DNA of 64,000 bases, taken from contig WRKP01000001.1 in NCBI GenBank assembly GCA_009778035.1, positions 60,456-124,455 on the forward strand, read 5' to 3'. A program made the translations under genes and the position numbers. Source of the DNA: Planctomycetaceae bacterium. Lineage in GTDB: Bacteria > Planctomycetota > Planctomycetia > Pirellulales > Thermoguttaceae. How positions within the stretch are numbered: the stretch's first letter is position 1; every line of letters begins with the position of its first letter. Shown here piece after piece: positions 9,322-18,181 of this stretch. The notes under the pieces were generated by a model, which was not told the DNA's origin, ran no database searches, and saw only the letters and a list, made by a program, of their open reading frames with translations.

Positions 9322-9756
9322 CTACGGGGTCAAATCGAAATCAAACACGCTATTGCCCCGAGCAACCGTTGCCGTCAAGCCCGATGACGCAAAACTGCCG
9401 TAACGCTCCGGTATCAGACTCCGTGCCGGTGGAGCCGGCCCCTGACCTTCACCTCCCATGTCCGCCACCGCCTCCCGTTTCGTGATGGAAACCAAATATT
9501 CCCCCGCCGTCGTGCCCGCTTCGGGATTGCCCAACTGCGTTTGCAACGTATATCGCCCGTCGGCATCCGTTCGGCCATATGCCGGATGGCCTTCGCCTTC
9601 CGTTTGAGGCGTGAAGGTAACATTGGCACCCTCAAGCGGCTGACCGTTGTAAGTTACGGTGCCAGTTACCTTGATCGTGGCCAGCCGCCCGTCGCCGCAG
9701 CAACCTGTATGAAGTAGTAATGCAATCGAAAGTGTAAATAGTGTTAATGTTCGCAT
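9322..9756 (-). CDS. Carboxypeptidase-regulatory-like lipoprotein (cassette 1)
   Basis: A 144-residue secreted lipoprotein with signal MRTLTLFTLSIALLLHTGC, the lipobox ending at Cys19. The body has the planctomycete pattern VTGTVTYNGQPLEGANVTF followed by a transthyretin-like beta-sandwich with DADGRYTL and AGEYLVSI. It lies downstream of a DUF1559 pseudopilin gene on the same strand, 175 bases away. A paralog with a near-identical signal peptide at 16262-16708 sits in the same arrangement. Probably an outer-envelope accessory of the DUF1559 protein; the biochemical role is unknown. Confidence 0.85.
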   Translation of the reverse strand: MRTLTLFTLSIALLLHTGCCGDGRLATIKVTGTVTYNGQPLEGANVTFTPQTEGEGHPAYGRTDADGRYTLQTQLGNPEAGTTAGEYLVSITKREAVADMGGEGQGPAPPARSLIPERYGSFASSGLTATVARGNSVFDFDLTP

Positions 9757-9817
9757 AGTATTTTGTTATAGTATCTTGTTAAGGTTAGGAAGTTAGTCGC
9801 GTTGCGAGCCGAGATGA

Positions 9818-9910
9818 CCCGGGGGCTCACGCCCCCGGCTCTTGCGCGATGCCCTCGGCTCGTGTGCAGTGCCTCCGGCTCTTGCGCAGTGCCCCCGACT
9901 CTTGCTGCGG
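9818..9910. repeat. REP palindrome followed by four 20-base tandem units
   Basis: A GGGGGCTCACGCCCCC palindrome (9821-9836) runs into four consecutive 20-base units beginning GCCCCCGGCT, GCCCTCGGCT, GCCTCCGGCT and GCCCCCGACT at 9831, 9851, 9871 and 9891, each continuing with a CTTGCGC- or CGTGTGC-like half. The period is exact with a few substitutions. This looks like local tandem expansion of the REP tail downstream of the first DUF1559 gene. Confidence 0.85.
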
Positions 9911-9931
9911 CTAACGCGTGTTACGAAAAAA

Positions 9932-11224
9932 TTACAGCGATGCGGATTCGCCGCCGCGAGGCGTTGACATCGCACCCCATACGCCAAACGTCGACTCGCC
10001 CGTCCAGTCGCGGCCATGGACACCGGCAACAAACGGACGCGTAGCCGTTTCACCCAGCCGCATCGTCGGGTTGCCCGCATTGACCGAATCCGTTACAAAT
10101 CGAACCGAACCATCTACCATTGCCACGCCGACGCCGCCGGGATGATAACTGCTTGCGGAATAATGCACATCATTATTTCTGCATGACGGACTGTTCGGCG
10201 GCAATGCGGAATGGAACATCGCTCCATCCCCGTATCCGCCCCATCGTGCACCCTTTACCGCCCCCAATTCCGGCCATCCACCGTCAAAGAGCCCCATATT
10301 GACGGGGCTTCCTGGAGTTTGATTAAACATCCCGCCAGCACCCCGCACGGCAGCACAATTTGAAGGGATTTGATCCAATTGGCTCTCCAAAGGAGCCAAT
10401 CCGCCTCTAATCGTGAGGTCCCGTTGTCCTGTGCCTTTGGCGGTTTCAGAAATCGCCATCGTGTTGCTGAGCCCGTCCGTAATGGATGCCGCATTGACCG
10501 TGCCGATTTGAATGTTATCACGGTCAGATGCGGCCATATTGTTGCTGGTTCCTGCTTTACCCGGCACGAAAAGACCGCGTCGGTGCCGGTTTTCATTCCA
10601 CCAGTGCCGAACCATCGCCTCCCCCGTGCTGCCGACGTAGTTCGTCCCGGCCAGCGTGTTCGGAGAATGGGTAAGCCCGTCTGAGGGACAATTCAGAATG
10701 GGAAATGTTTGCGTGAAAGGCGTAAATTCTTTGCCGTGAAACCATCCGCCGTCGTATTGCAGGTATGCGGGTTCTTGCGGGAACGCGACCCATCGTCTTT
10801 GTAGGCCGCCATCGCTGTTGAAACCCGTTCCTTGCTGAAATCCTGTCGCGAGTTCATTGTGGATTGCTTGTTGTTCCACGAACGGCAGGAGAGCGGTTCG
10901 ATAACTGTAGGAGCGTGCCTGATCGACCGCCCAGTTTGGGTAAGCGGATTCACGAAAACCGGTCCAGGTAGGTTCGTAACCGTTGTTGGGAAACCTGTTT
11001 TGGACATCGTGAAAGGTGTGCAAAGCCAGTGCCCATTGTTTGAGATGGTTTGAGCATTGCATTCTTCGGGCGGCCTCGCGGGCGGCCTGCACGGCGGGCA
11101 GAAGGAGCGCGACGAGCATACCGATGATGGCGATGACGACGAGCAGTTCGACGAGCGTGAAGGCGCGATTGCCTAAATTGCCCCCTCCCCCCCAATTTGA
11201 CATCTTGTAGCGTGAGGTGTGCAT
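9932..11224 (-). CDS. DUF1559 pseudopilin-like protein with H-X9-DG motif (cassette 1)
   Basis: A 430-residue planctomycete-type pseudopilin. After a 20-residue leader comes the type IV prepilin signal [20 protein letters not shown], then the family motif [17 protein letters not shown]. Near the C-terminus is [12 protein letters not shown], the H-X9-DG motif, and the end reads [17 protein letters not shown]. The leader [18 protein letters not shown] is encoded by a G-rich tract (7 G, A, 5 G) that is in frame here. An AAGGAA Shine-Dalgarno lies about 6 bases before the ATG at 11224. Such proteins are thought to be processed by a prepilin peptidase and displayed in the envelope. The function is unknown. 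Confidence 0.92.
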   Translation of the reverse strand: MHTSRYKMSNWGGGGNLGNRAFTLVELLVVIAIIGMLVALLLPAVQAAREAARRMQCSNHLKQWALALHTFHDVQNRFPNNGYEPTWTGFRESAYPNWAVDQARSYSYRTALLPFVEQQAIHNELATGFQQGTGFNSDGGLQRRWVAFPQEPAYLQYDGGWFHGKEFTPFTQTFPILNCPSDGLTHSPNTLAGTNYVGSTGEAMVRHWWNENRHRRGLFVPGKAGTSNNMAASDRDNIQIGTVNAASITDGLSNTMAISETAKGTGQRDLTIRGGLAPLESQLDQIPSNCAAVRGAGGMFNQTPGSPVNMGLFDGGWPELGAVKGARWGGYGDGAMFHSALPPNSPSCRNNDVHYSASSYHPGGVGVAMVDGSVRFVTDSVNAGNPTMRLGETATRPFVAGVHGRDWTGESTFGVWGAMSTPRGGESASL

Positions 11225-11290
11225 AATTTGTTCCTTTTTGGTTTGAATGGACCTCTTCCGCGGTCAGTGTAGCATGTTGGCGTTTTGGAG

Positions 11291-12226
11291 TCAACAAGGG
11301 GGGTGAATGTTCCCGTTCCTGCACTCTTCGGAATACGGCTCGACGTGCATAAAAACGTCAATGATATTCTTGCCACTCGTGAGCAACTTCAATTCAATCC
11401 GGTGCGAAAGAAAATGCGATTCCGTAACCGACATTTGCGGGTCAACTTGAATATGCACATCCAAAGCCAAGCCCGAAGGGCCAACATGCCGCGTGCGAAG
11501 TTTATGCAAATCCTTGACCTCAGGAAATGACCGGATGACCTCCGCAATGGCCTGACACTGCGCCTCCGTCGCTCCAGAGTCCAATAAAGCCGCAAATGTC
11601 GGCTGCGTAACCTTCCACGCAACATGAACGATCATAAAAGAAACAACTACCGTCCCAATCGGATCGAAAATGACATATTTGCTGCCCAACAATAAGCACA
11701 ATGCAATCGCAACCGCCGCCGGAATCGAACTCATCGCATCGCTCCGATGATGCCACGCATTGGCAACCGTCGCGGAAGATTTGGTTGCCATTCCGACCTT
11801 GACGGTAACGCGGTACAGCCATTCTTTGACAACGATCGCGGCCAGGGCAACGACCAAGGGGAACCAGGTCGGCGACGGCGGCGGATTGTTATTCAAAATG
11901 TCAATGACCGAACTGACGGCACCGAAAAACAGCGAGACGCCGACGATTGCGAGCGAGATGCCGATGAAAAGCGTAACGAGCGTTTCGATTTTTGCATGGC
12001 CGTAGGGATGCGTTTGGTCGGCTGGCCGGCTCCAAAAATACATACCGAGCAGAATCGCGACGTCGGTAATCAGATCGGAGAGCGAATGGAAGGCATCGGC
12101 GATGAGTACGGAACTGTGTCCCCAAATTCCGGCTGCGAATTTGAACGCAATGAGAAACAAATTGCATACGGCACCGAGGAGCGTAACACGGCGTATGGCG
12201 TTCAGGGTGTTTGTGTGTTCGTGCAT
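11291..12226 (-). CDS. Cation diffusion facilitator (CDF) family transporter
   Basis: A 311-residue inner-membrane metal/proton antiporter (Zn, Cd, Fe or Mn class). It has about six TM helices and a C-terminal cytoplasmic ferredoxin-like domain. Metal-site residues appear as LIADAFHSLSDLITD in TM2 and WHHRSDAMSS in TM5, the usual H/D pairs. The ATG at 12226 (MHEHTNTLNAIRR) is the sensible start; the reading frame stays open further upstream, into the pcrA gene, but without family resemblance. The divergent pcrA promoter and a TATAAT at 12288-12293 on this strand place the start of transcription upstream of a REP-like half-repeat. The metal cannot be inferred. Confidence 0.92.
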   Translation of the reverse strand: MHEHTNTLNAIRRVTLLGAVCNLFLIAFKFAAGIWGHSSVLIADAFHSLSDLITDVAILLGMYFWSRPADQTHPYGHAKIETLVTLFIGISLAIVGVSLFFGAVSSVIDILNNNPPPSPTWFPLVVALAAIVVKEWLYRVTVKVGMATKSSATVANAWHHRSDAMSSIPAAVAIALCLLLGSKYVIFDPIGTVVVSFMIVHVAWKVTQPTFAALLDSGATEAQCQAIAEVIRSFPEVKDLHKLRTRHVGPSGLALDVHIQVDPQMSVTESHFLSHRIELKLLTSGKNIIDVFMHVEPYSEECRNGNIHPPC

Positions 12227-12287
12227 TGTGTTGTCGGGCAGCCCCCGGCTCGTGCTTGATGCGTCTCGCTCTTGCGGGTTCGGGATC

Positions 12288-12293
12288 ATTATA
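12288..12293 (-). promoter_or_regulatory. -10 box for the CDF transporter
   Basis: Perfect TATAAT on the minus strand, about 60 bases before the ATG. The -35 is weak. A REP-like half-repeat (12239-12277) would lie in the 5' leader. Confidence 0.45.
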
Positions 12294-12319
12294 CCACCGT
12301 TAATCTTTGGAAAAAGCAG

Positions 12320-12325
12320 TATAAT
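12320..12325 (+). promoter_or_regulatory. -10 box of pcrA
   Basis: Perfect TATAAT with exactly 6 bases before the GTG at 12332, so the predicted +1 coincides with the start codon. The -35 is poor. Confidence 0.55.
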
Positions 12326-12331
12326 AACGGC

Positions 12332-14503
12332 GTGAAATCCAACATCCCCAAGCACCTGCTCGAAGGCCTCAACAAACCGCAACAACAGGCCGTCCAATTC
12401 AACGAAGGGCCCCTCCTCGTCCTCGCAGGACCCGGCAGCGGAAAAACCCGAGTCGTTACTCACCGCATTGCCGCACTCCTCCATCAAGGCGTCGGCCCCC
12501 ATCAAATTGCCGCTTTGACCTTTACCAACAAGGCCGCCGACGAAATGAAAAAACGACTCGCTCTCCTCGCACCCGAACGCAACGTCTGGATCGGCACCTT
12601 CCATAAATTCTGTGCCTATCTTCTCCGGCGATACATCGGCCTCGCAGGTTTGAGCGACAATTTTACCATCTACGATACCGACGAAAGTCTCGCACTCCTC
12701 AAAAATCTCGCCAAAAAGCATCCGCTGCCGCCCGGTATCACGCCGCAACGCGTTGCAGGTTCCATCAGTTGGGCAAAAAACAATTTCGTCCTATCCGACG
12801 AATACGAAGCCCGCCGGGGCAGTCTTCTCAGTGCTGCCGTTCAGGAATTTTATCCTTTGTACCAAGAAGAACTCCGCCGGGCCAATGCCGTCGATTTCGA
12901 CGATATGCTCCTCCACGTTGCCGTTCTGCTCAAAGAGAATCCCGAAGTCCGAAAAACGTTGGATAACCGATTCCGATACATTCTCGTGGATGAATATCAA
13001 GACACCAACACCGTGCAGTACATCATTGCTCGAGCACTTTCGGTCGATCATCGCAATCTTTCCGTAACGGGCGATCCCGACCAGTCGATTTATGGTTGGC
13101 GGGGGGCGAATCTCAATAACATTCTCGATTTTGAAAAGGATTTTCCCGACACGACGGTAATCCGGCTGGAACAAAACTACCGCAGCACGCCGCAAATCGT
13201 TGCCGTTGCCGATGCACTCATCGCGAATAATGTCTACCGCAAAGAGAAAAAACTGATTACCCAAAACCCGTCGGGAATGCCGGTTCGACTCGTCCGATGC
13301 AGCGACCAAAAAGAAGAAGCCGAAAGCATTGCCGAGGAAATTGCGAAAGAACTTCAGACGGGCCAGCGCAAACCGAACGATTATGCAATCTGCTATCGGA
13401 TGAATGCCTTGTCCCGAAATTTTGAGCATGCGCTGCGGAGCCGAAAAATTCCATTCCAACTCGTTCGCGGCCTTGAATTTTTCAATCGAAAGGAAGTCAA
13501 GGATGTGTTGGCCTATCTTCGGGTGATTTTCAATCCGGCGGATACGGTTTCGCTGGCGAGGATTATCAACGAACCGACGCGGGGCATCGGGAAAACGACG
13601 ATGCAAAAAATGTCTGACCGTGCGGAGGAACTCGGAATACCGACGATGGACGTCCTGCGGGATGTTCCGCAGACGGAACGGCTCGCGGCGAAAACGAAAA
13701 AGGCAATCACGCAGTTCGTGCAGATGATTGACAAATTATCGGAATTGTCCGCACAGGAATATCCGGTTGCTTCGTTGATTGAGTCGGTTTTGCGGGAATC
13801 GGGTTATCGGCAGCAGTTTGCGAATTCGGACTCGGAGGAAGACCAGGATCGCTTGGCGAACATCGAGGAACTTTTGACGGTTGCACACGAATTTGACAAT
13901 CGGGAAGTCGAGCCGTTAGCCGCGGAGCCTGCTCCGCGAACGTCGCCGCTCGAAGAATTTTTGGAACAGGCGGCACTCGTCAGCGATGTCGATGCGTTGG
14001 ATCAGGAGACGGATCGCGTTTCCTTGATGACGATGCATGCGGCGAAGGGTTTGGAGTTTCCGGTCGTGTACATTGTTGCTGTCGAGGAAAACATTTTGCC
14101 GCATGAGCGTTCGCAGCACGAGGACAAGCAGATGGAAGAGGAACGGCGGCTGTTTTTTGTGGGAATTACTCGAGCGGAGGAAGAGTTGCGGTTGAGTCGA
14201 GCGGAGCGTCGGGACTTTCGCGGTTCGTTTGGTATGACGGCAATATGCAGTCGATTTTTGTTTGAGTTGCCAAACGATGCGAATCTTGCGAAGTTTGATT
14301 CGCCGCAGGACATATTGGCCGGCGAAGATTACGGCGATGGCCGTCGTTTGGTTCGGGAGCCGATTGTGGAGTACGAGGAGAGCGATGCGGACTATGAGGA
14401 ATCGCTTCCGCCGAAGAAAAAGAAACCGGAGTTGAAGCATTATTCGATGATGACGGGCAGCGAACTGCTGCGAAAGAAAACTCGCAAAAATGAGGGGCGT
14501 TAG
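12332..14503 (+). CDS. pcrA: ATP-dependent DNA helicase PcrA/UvrD
   Basis: A superfamily 1A 3'-5' helicase of 723 residues, active in repair and replication-fork processing. Motif I is LAGPGSGKTRVVTHR, motif II VDEYQDTN, motif III GDPDQSIYGWRGAN, motif IV LEQNYRSTPQIV, motif V HAAKGLEFPVVYIV and motif VI FVGITRAEEEL. The C-terminal tail is acidic, then lysine-rich. The frame is open upstream to a TTG at 12272, but the GTG at 12332 (KSNIPKHLLEGLNKPQQ) fits the family N-terminus and sits 6 bases after a TATAAT, so a leaderless mRNA is likely. Confidence 0.95.
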   Translation: MKSNIPKHLLEGLNKPQQQAVQFNEGPLLVLAGPGSGKTRVVTHRIAALLHQGVGPHQIAALTFTNKAADEMKKRLALLAPERNVWIGTFHKFCAYLLRRYIGLAGLSDNFTIYDTDESLALLKNLAKKHPLPPGITPQRVAGSISWAKNNFVLSDEYEARRGSLLSAAVQEFYPLYQEELRRANAVDFDDMLLHVAVLLKENPEVRKTLDNRFRYILVDEYQDTNTVQYIIARALSVDHRNLSVTGDPDQSIYGWRGANLNNILDFEKDFPDTTVIRLEQNYRSTPQIVAVADALIANNVYRKEKKLITQNPSGMPVRLVRCSDQKEEAESIAEEIAKELQTGQRKPNDYAICYRMNALSRNFEHALRSRKIPFQLVRGLEFFNRKEVKDVLAYLRVIFNPADTVSLARIINEPTRGIGKTTMQKMSDRAEELGIPTMDVLRDVPQTERLAAKTKKAITQFVQMIDKLSELSAQEYPVASLIESVLRESGYRQQFANSDSEEDQDRLANIEELLTVAHEFDNREVEPLAAEPAPRTSPLEEFLEQAALVSDVDALDQETDRVSLMTMHAAKGLEFPVVYIVAVEENILPHERSQHEDKQMEEERRLFFVGITRAEEELRLSRAERRDFRGSFGMTAICSRFLFELPNDANLAKFDSPQDILAGEDYGDGRRLVREPIVEYEESDADYEESLPPKKKKPELKHYSMMTGSELLRKKTRKNEGR

Positions 14504-14522
14504 CCCCCCGTTCTTATTTTTC
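14492..14522 (+). terminator. Terminator-like hairpin after pcrA
   Basis: A GAGGGGCGTTAGCCCCCC stem-loop overlaps the pcrA stop region and is followed by TTCTTATTTTT. It belongs to the REP-like palindrome family but has a T-rich tail on the plus strand. The next gene is convergent. Confidence 0.5.
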
Positions 14523-14548
14523 TCGTCTTGCGAACGCGCACTCGCACA

Positions 14549-15253
14549 CTACCGGATCGAATTCGCATCTGGCTGATTGGCCACGGGAAGCATATCGCTG
14601 CTCGGCGTGTAAGTGCCAATCGGTGCTGCCGCATTGGAATTGAAACCGCCCGCCGGATTTTGCACACCCTGCGAATTGCCCATCGCTGCAAGCAGCATCT
14701 GCCGTTGCGTTTCCGAAAGGTCATTGCTGATCGGCATCACGCTGCGGGTGATATTGTTAATTCCCAGAAGTTGCGGCTTCGCTTCGGTGTCGAAACCTAC
14801 CCGAAGCAGTGCTCCGCCACTCGTCGGTCTGCCCACCAATGCAAAACCTTTATCGCTGCGAATGACAACTTCGCCGCCAGTGTCGGGCGAGGAGCCGATC
14901 TCCGCAAAGAAACGCCATTGATCCATTGGGGTTGCAATCAAGTCATCAGGCGTGGTGAAAAGCCGATTCGCTACGATGGCATGGCCTTGCAACTGTCGTC
15001 CGACGAACTTTTTCGCGAGAATGACATTGTCGGCCAAGATGGATCCTTCCCGAAGAATCACGACCGGATTGCCTTCTTCGTTGAGCAGAACGGCTTGGTC
15101 GGTGATCGTCAGGCTGGCCACTTTCAGGTTTGCGGTTTCGAGGTTGTCGAGGTCCACTTTTCCGCCGACACCGCCGACGAAGAACACAACACCGGCTCCG
15201 ACGGCTCCGCCCACGATGGCAGACATAATTGCATTGATCATTTGATTCATCAT
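14549..15253 (-). CDS. Membrane-anchored hypothetical protein
   Basis: A 234-residue protein with one N-terminal TM segment (about residues 7-27, AIMSAIVGGAVGAGVVFFV) and a soluble remainder. It contains LETANLKVASLTITDQAV, a short pentapeptide/beta-helix-like pattern, and VILREGSILADNVILAKKF. The C-terminal 50 residues are Asn/Pro/Ala-rich and probably disordered. Two ATG codons at 15253 and 15250 follow an AGGAG site by 3 and 6 bases; the ORF extends 13 codons further with no better start. I do not recognise a characterised family. Confidence 0.7.
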   Translation of the reverse strand: MMNQMINAIMSAIVGGAVGAGVVFFVGGVGGKVDLDNLETANLKVASLTITDQAVLLNEEGNPVVILREGSILADNVILAKKFVGRQLQGHAIVANRLFTTPDDLIATPMDQWRFFAEIGSSPDTGGEVVIRSDKGFALVGRPTSGGALLRVGFDTEAKPQLLGINNITRSVMPISNDLSETQRQMLLAAMGNSQGVQNPAGGFNSNAAAPIGTYTPSSDMLPVANQPDANSIR

Positions 15254-15383
15254 AAACTCCTTTCGTTTGGGGTGAAAATAACGCATCGGCACTATCCGTT
15301 GGCCGACTTCGTTTAAGGTTGCGGTAGTTTAGAAACATTCAAGAATTGAATCAAGGGCATTTTGGGGATTTTTTTAGCGATGC

Positions 15384-15412
15384 TTGACGGACACGGCGGG
15401 ACGCATTAGAAT
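15384..15412 (+). promoter_or_regulatory. Promoter of trpA
   Basis: TTGACG (15384-15389), a 17-base spacer and TAGAAT (15407-15412). The predicted +1 is at about 15419, 4 bases before the proposed TTG start. Confidence 0.6.
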
Positions 15413-15422
15413 AGGCAATCCT

Positions 15423-16214
15423 TTGAAGACCTTTACGGTCAAATGCTGCGGTCAAGTGCTCTCCAACAAAAAGTCGCTCATCATTTTCATTACAGGCGGT
15501 GATCCCTGCATCGAAACGACAGAAAAACTGATCGTCGAAATGGCCGATGCCGGTGCGGATGCCATCGAAATCGGCATTCCCTTCTCCGATCCCATCGCCG
15601 AAGGACCCGTCATCCAAGCCGCCAGCCAACGTGCCCTCGACAACGGCGCAACAACGGACAAACTCTTCGAAATGATCACGAGAGTCCGCGGCAAAGTCCA
15701 AATCCCGTTGCTGTTTATGACGTACCTCAATCCGATTTACGTCTACGGAAAAGAACGGTTTCTGTCCGCGTGTCGCGATGCCGGGCTCAATGGAATCATC
15801 GTTCCCGATATGCCTTTTGAGGAAAAAGGCGAATTGGCCGCCCAGTGTGCCCAATTCGGAATCACGCTTATTTCGATGGTTGCACCGACTTCCGCCGATC
15901 GGGTTGCCATGATTGCGAAGGAAGCGGAAGGATTTTTGTATTGTGTTTCGTCGCTTGGAGTTACGGGCATGCGGAGCGAAATTAAGTCGGGTATAGAAAC
16001 GATTATCGCCCAGGCGAAGCGGCACACGGACATTCCGTGTGCAATCGGTTTTGGCATTTCGGATGCCGTGCAGGCGAAAAGTATGGCGGGCATTTCGGAC
16101 GGCGTCATTGTCGGCAGTGCGGTCGTGAAAATCATTGAGCAATATGGGCGTGATTGCATCGAACCGGTCACGCAGTTCGTCAAAACGCTGAAACAGGCGG
16201 TTGCGAGTGCGTAA
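15423..16214 (+). CDS. trpA: Tryptophan synthase alpha chain
   Basis: Cleaves indole-3-glycerol phosphate to indole, which is channelled to TrpB. The TIM barrel is intact: KSLIIFITGGDP, AIEIGIPFSDPIAEGPVIQ (catalytic Glu in AIEIG; the second catalytic acid, normally Asp in ADGP, is Glu here), the MTYLNPIYVYG loop and the phosphate-binding GFGISDA and GVIVGSAVV. About 263 residues from the TTG at 15423; no ATG or GTG is available before the conserved core, and the promoter overlaps any more upstream start. trpB and the other trp genes are not adjacent, so the gene is monocistronic. The start is uncertain. Confidence 0.93.
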   Translation: MKTFTVKCCGQVLSNKKSLIIFITGGDPCIETTEKLIVEMADAGADAIEIGIPFSDPIAEGPVIQAASQRALDNGATTDKLFEMITRVRGKVQIPLLFMTYLNPIYVYGKERFLSACRDAGLNGIIVPDMPFEEKGELAAQCAQFGITLISMVAPTSADRVAMIAKEAEGFLYCVSSLGVTGMRSEIKSGIETIIAQAKRHTDIPCAIGFGISDAVQAKSMAGISDGVIVGSAVVKIIEQYGRDCIEPVTQFVKTLKQAVASA

Positions 16215-16261
16215 AAACAGGAGCGGGGGGCGCTATTCCCCCGATTCTTGCGTTGCGAGGA

Positions 16262-16708
16262 CTACGGTATCTCAAAGTGAAACACATTATCCGAGGCCCT
16301 GTTCGTAACGGTCGCTCGCAGCGGCGTTTGCAATGGATTGCCGAACTCCCGCGGAAGGACCTCCACCGCCCGTTCCGCTCGGACCGGTTCGGAACCTGCT
16401 ATCTCAATGTAACTCCTTCCATCCCAAATGACATCCCGCTTGCTGATGGCAACCCTGTATTCGCCGGGTTTGGCTCCAGAACCGAAGTTGCCCGTCGTTG
16501 TCGATAGGACAAATGTTCCGGCTTCGTCCGTTGTCCCGCTCGCGCTTTCGCCCGAATCATCCACCGGACTAAAGACAACGACCGCACCCGGCAGCAATTC
16601 GCCGTTATGCCTTACTTCGCCGGTAACGAAAACGTTACCATCTCGGTTGCCGCAACCTGCTTGAAGCAGCAATGCGATCGAAAGTGTGAAAAGTGTGATT
16701 GTTCGCAT
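16262..16708 (-). CDS. Carboxypeptidase-regulatory-like lipoprotein (cassette 2)
   Basis: A 148-residue lipoprotein whose signal MRTITLFTLSIALLLQAGC differs from the 9322-9756 paralog at only a few positions. The body has VTGEVRHNGELLPGAVVVF, a TTDEAGTFVLST turn and PGEYRVAISKRDV, again a transthyretin-like sandwich. It follows the second DUF1559 gene with a 152-base MITE-like repeat in between. The bodies diverge more than the signals, so the cassette is an older duplication with a conserved export signal, or the 5' end has been homogenised. Confidence 0.85.
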   Translation of the reverse strand: MRTITLFTLSIALLLQAGCGNRDGNVFVTGEVRHNGELLPGAVVVFSPVDDSGESASGTTDEAGTFVLSTTTGNFGSGAKPGEYRVAISKRDVIWDGRSYIEIAGSEPVRAERAVEVLPREFGNPLQTPLRATVTNRASDNVFHFEIP

Positions 16709-16756
16709 AGTATTTTGTTAAAGGGGAAATAAGTGAGCCACGCCGCAGTGCGGCGG

Positions 16757-16908
16757 CTAGAGCGAGTTTCAAATTACTCTGGACGCGTTTTCGTCATTCC
16801 GGCGAAAGCCGGAACCCAGAGGAACCGGCATTACACGCAATGTCTGGTTCCCGGCTTGCGCCGGGATGACGGCTTTTTTGTCCAGAATAATTTGAAATAC
16901 GGTCTAAC
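16757..16908. repeat. MITE-like repeat with terminal inverted repeats (copy 1)
   Basis: About 152 bases. The outer ends TAGAGCGAGTTTCAAATTA and (reverse complement of the right end) TTAGACCGTATTTCAAATTA are inverted repeats reaching TCTGGA. Inside are two hairpins, GGCGAAAGCCGGAACCCAG and its partner GGTTCCCGGCTTGCGCCGG. No ORF is present. It lies between the cassette 2 lipoprotein and DUF1559 genes. Confidence 0.85.
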
Positions 16909-16923
16909 GTGTGTTAGGAAATT

Positions 16924-18150
16924 TCATAACGAAGCGGATTCTCCGCCGGAAACGGTGCCCATGGCTCCCCAAACGCCGTAAGTCGAGGGGCCTCTGTAGT
17001 GTTCCCAGGCATGAGTTCCCTCAAAACCTCTGTCGCGGCCCAACAGCAAGTCGCCACGTCCCGCGTCCACCGAATCCGTAACAAACCTTACGGCACCGTC
17101 GGCCAATGCCGCACTGACTCCGCCGGGATGATAACTGCTGGCGGCAATGGCGCACCAGACCTGATTGGGCCCGCACGAAGGACTATTCGGCGGTAAAAAA
17201 TGACTATAAGCCGACCAAAGAGTTCGGGAATCAGCCCAACGATGCCCTTTGGTGCCGCTGTCGTTCCCGTTATTGGGATTGATGTTGGGTGCAAGCATAT
17301 TATTGGGCCCGCGGGCCTGCGAAAGACATTCCTGCGGAGTGACGTAGTAATCGTACACATTGAACACTTGGTCCATCGCGACGGCGGACTTGATTCCCCT
17401 ATCCCCATCACCGCGTCCGATAGCTGTTTCCGACAGAATGATGGTATTGCTGGTCCCATCACGAATTGTAACAAAGGATGTATCGGCTGCCGATGAGGAA
17501 TGCGGGCCTCGGGTTCGATTATATCGGAAAAGGCCTCGGTTATTCGTCCAATCCCAAGCCGGAACGGTATCGCCGATGCTCATCACGTAACTGCGGGGCT
17601 TAATCGAAGTTTCTCCGCTTCCTCGTCCAATTTCAGGATCTGAGGGGCATAAAAACGTGGCGATTGAAACCGTAAAGGGAGACTGCAAATGTTGTTCGCC
17701 GCCGATTTCGGTGCGGAGCCGATTACCAAGCCAGGGAGCAGGAATGTACAAATCCCAGCCGGAATCGATCCGATTCGCCACACCCAGCGATAATTGGCCG
17801 ATGATTCTATCCTGTACGGCATTTTGCTCAATGAACGGGAGCAACGAGATGAACATGCCATAGCAATCCGTGCCGTGTTGGCGTTCTCCGTCCATGAGGT
17901 CGGGTCGTCCGTAAGCACTGGTCCACATTCTGTCCCAAAAACCGTTTGGGAATCGCAGATGGACGTCGTGAAAGCCGTGCAATGAAAGCGAAAGTTGTTT
18001 CAACTGATTGGTGCATTGCATTCTTCGGGCGGCTTCGCGAGCGGCTTGCACGGCGGGAAGCAGAAGAGCGACGAGCATGCCGATGATGGCAATGACGACG
18101 AGGAGTTCGACGAGTGTGAAGGCGTGTTTGCGAGCGGAGCAGGCGGGCAT
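16924..18150 (-). CDS. DUF1559 pseudopilin-like protein with H-X9-DG motif (cassette 2; leader out of frame)
   Basis: Paralog of 9932-11224. The in-frame product from the ATG at 18150 starts [17 protein letters not shown], giving 408 residues with the prepilin signal, [17 protein letters not shown], the H-X9-DG motif (HPGGVSAALADG) and the end GVWGAMGTVSGGESASL. The natural start seems to be the ATG at 18212, which has an AAGGAG site 9 bases upstream and encodes MQDYRRKMLNWGGG, matching the paralog's leader. In this sequence a 10-G run (18172-18181) sends that frame to a stop two codons later. One extra G would join leader and body. Expression as read would need the 18150 start or slippage. 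Confidence 0.85.
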   Translation of the reverse strand: MPACSARKHAFTLVELLVVIAIIGMLVALLLPAVQAAREAARRMQCTNQLKQLSLSLHGFHDVHLRFPNGFWDRMWTSAYGRPDLMDGERQHGTDCYGMFISLLPFIEQNAVQDRIIGQLSLGVANRIDSGWDLYIPAPWLGNRLRTEIGGEQHLQSPFTVSIATFLCPSDPEIGRGSGETSIKPRSYVMSIGDTVPAWDWTNNRGLFRYNRTRGPHSSSAADTSFVTIRDGTSNTIILSETAIGRGDGDRGIKSAVAMDQVFNVYDYYVTPQECLSQARGPNNMLAPNINPNNGNDSGTKGHRWADSRTLWSAYSHFLPPNSPSCGPNQVWCAIAASSYHPGGVSAALADGAVRFVTDSVDAGRGDLLLGRDRGFEGTHAWEHYRGPSTYGVWGAMGTVSGGESASL

Positions 18151-18171
18151 ATTTTGCTTTTCTAAATTGCT

Positions 18172-18181
18172 CCCCCCCCCC
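18172..18181 (-). repeat. Homopolymeric G10 tract in the DUF1559 leader
   Basis: Ten consecutive G on the coding strand, inside the codons for NWGGG. It is flanked by TTAAACT and AGCAATTTAG; the paralog has CAAATT, 7 G, A, 5 G, CAATTTAG at the same place. The length sets the reading frame of the downstream pseudopilin. Confidence 0.9.

Noticed and set aside
9217..9910. A possible CRISPR array
   Set aside because: The units are contiguous tandem or palindromic copies without unique spacers and no cas gene is present.
11291..12748. Long N-terminal extension of the CDF transporter frame to 12748
   Set aside because: The extra 174 codons are the antisense of pcrA and lack family similarity; the ATG at 12226 fits.
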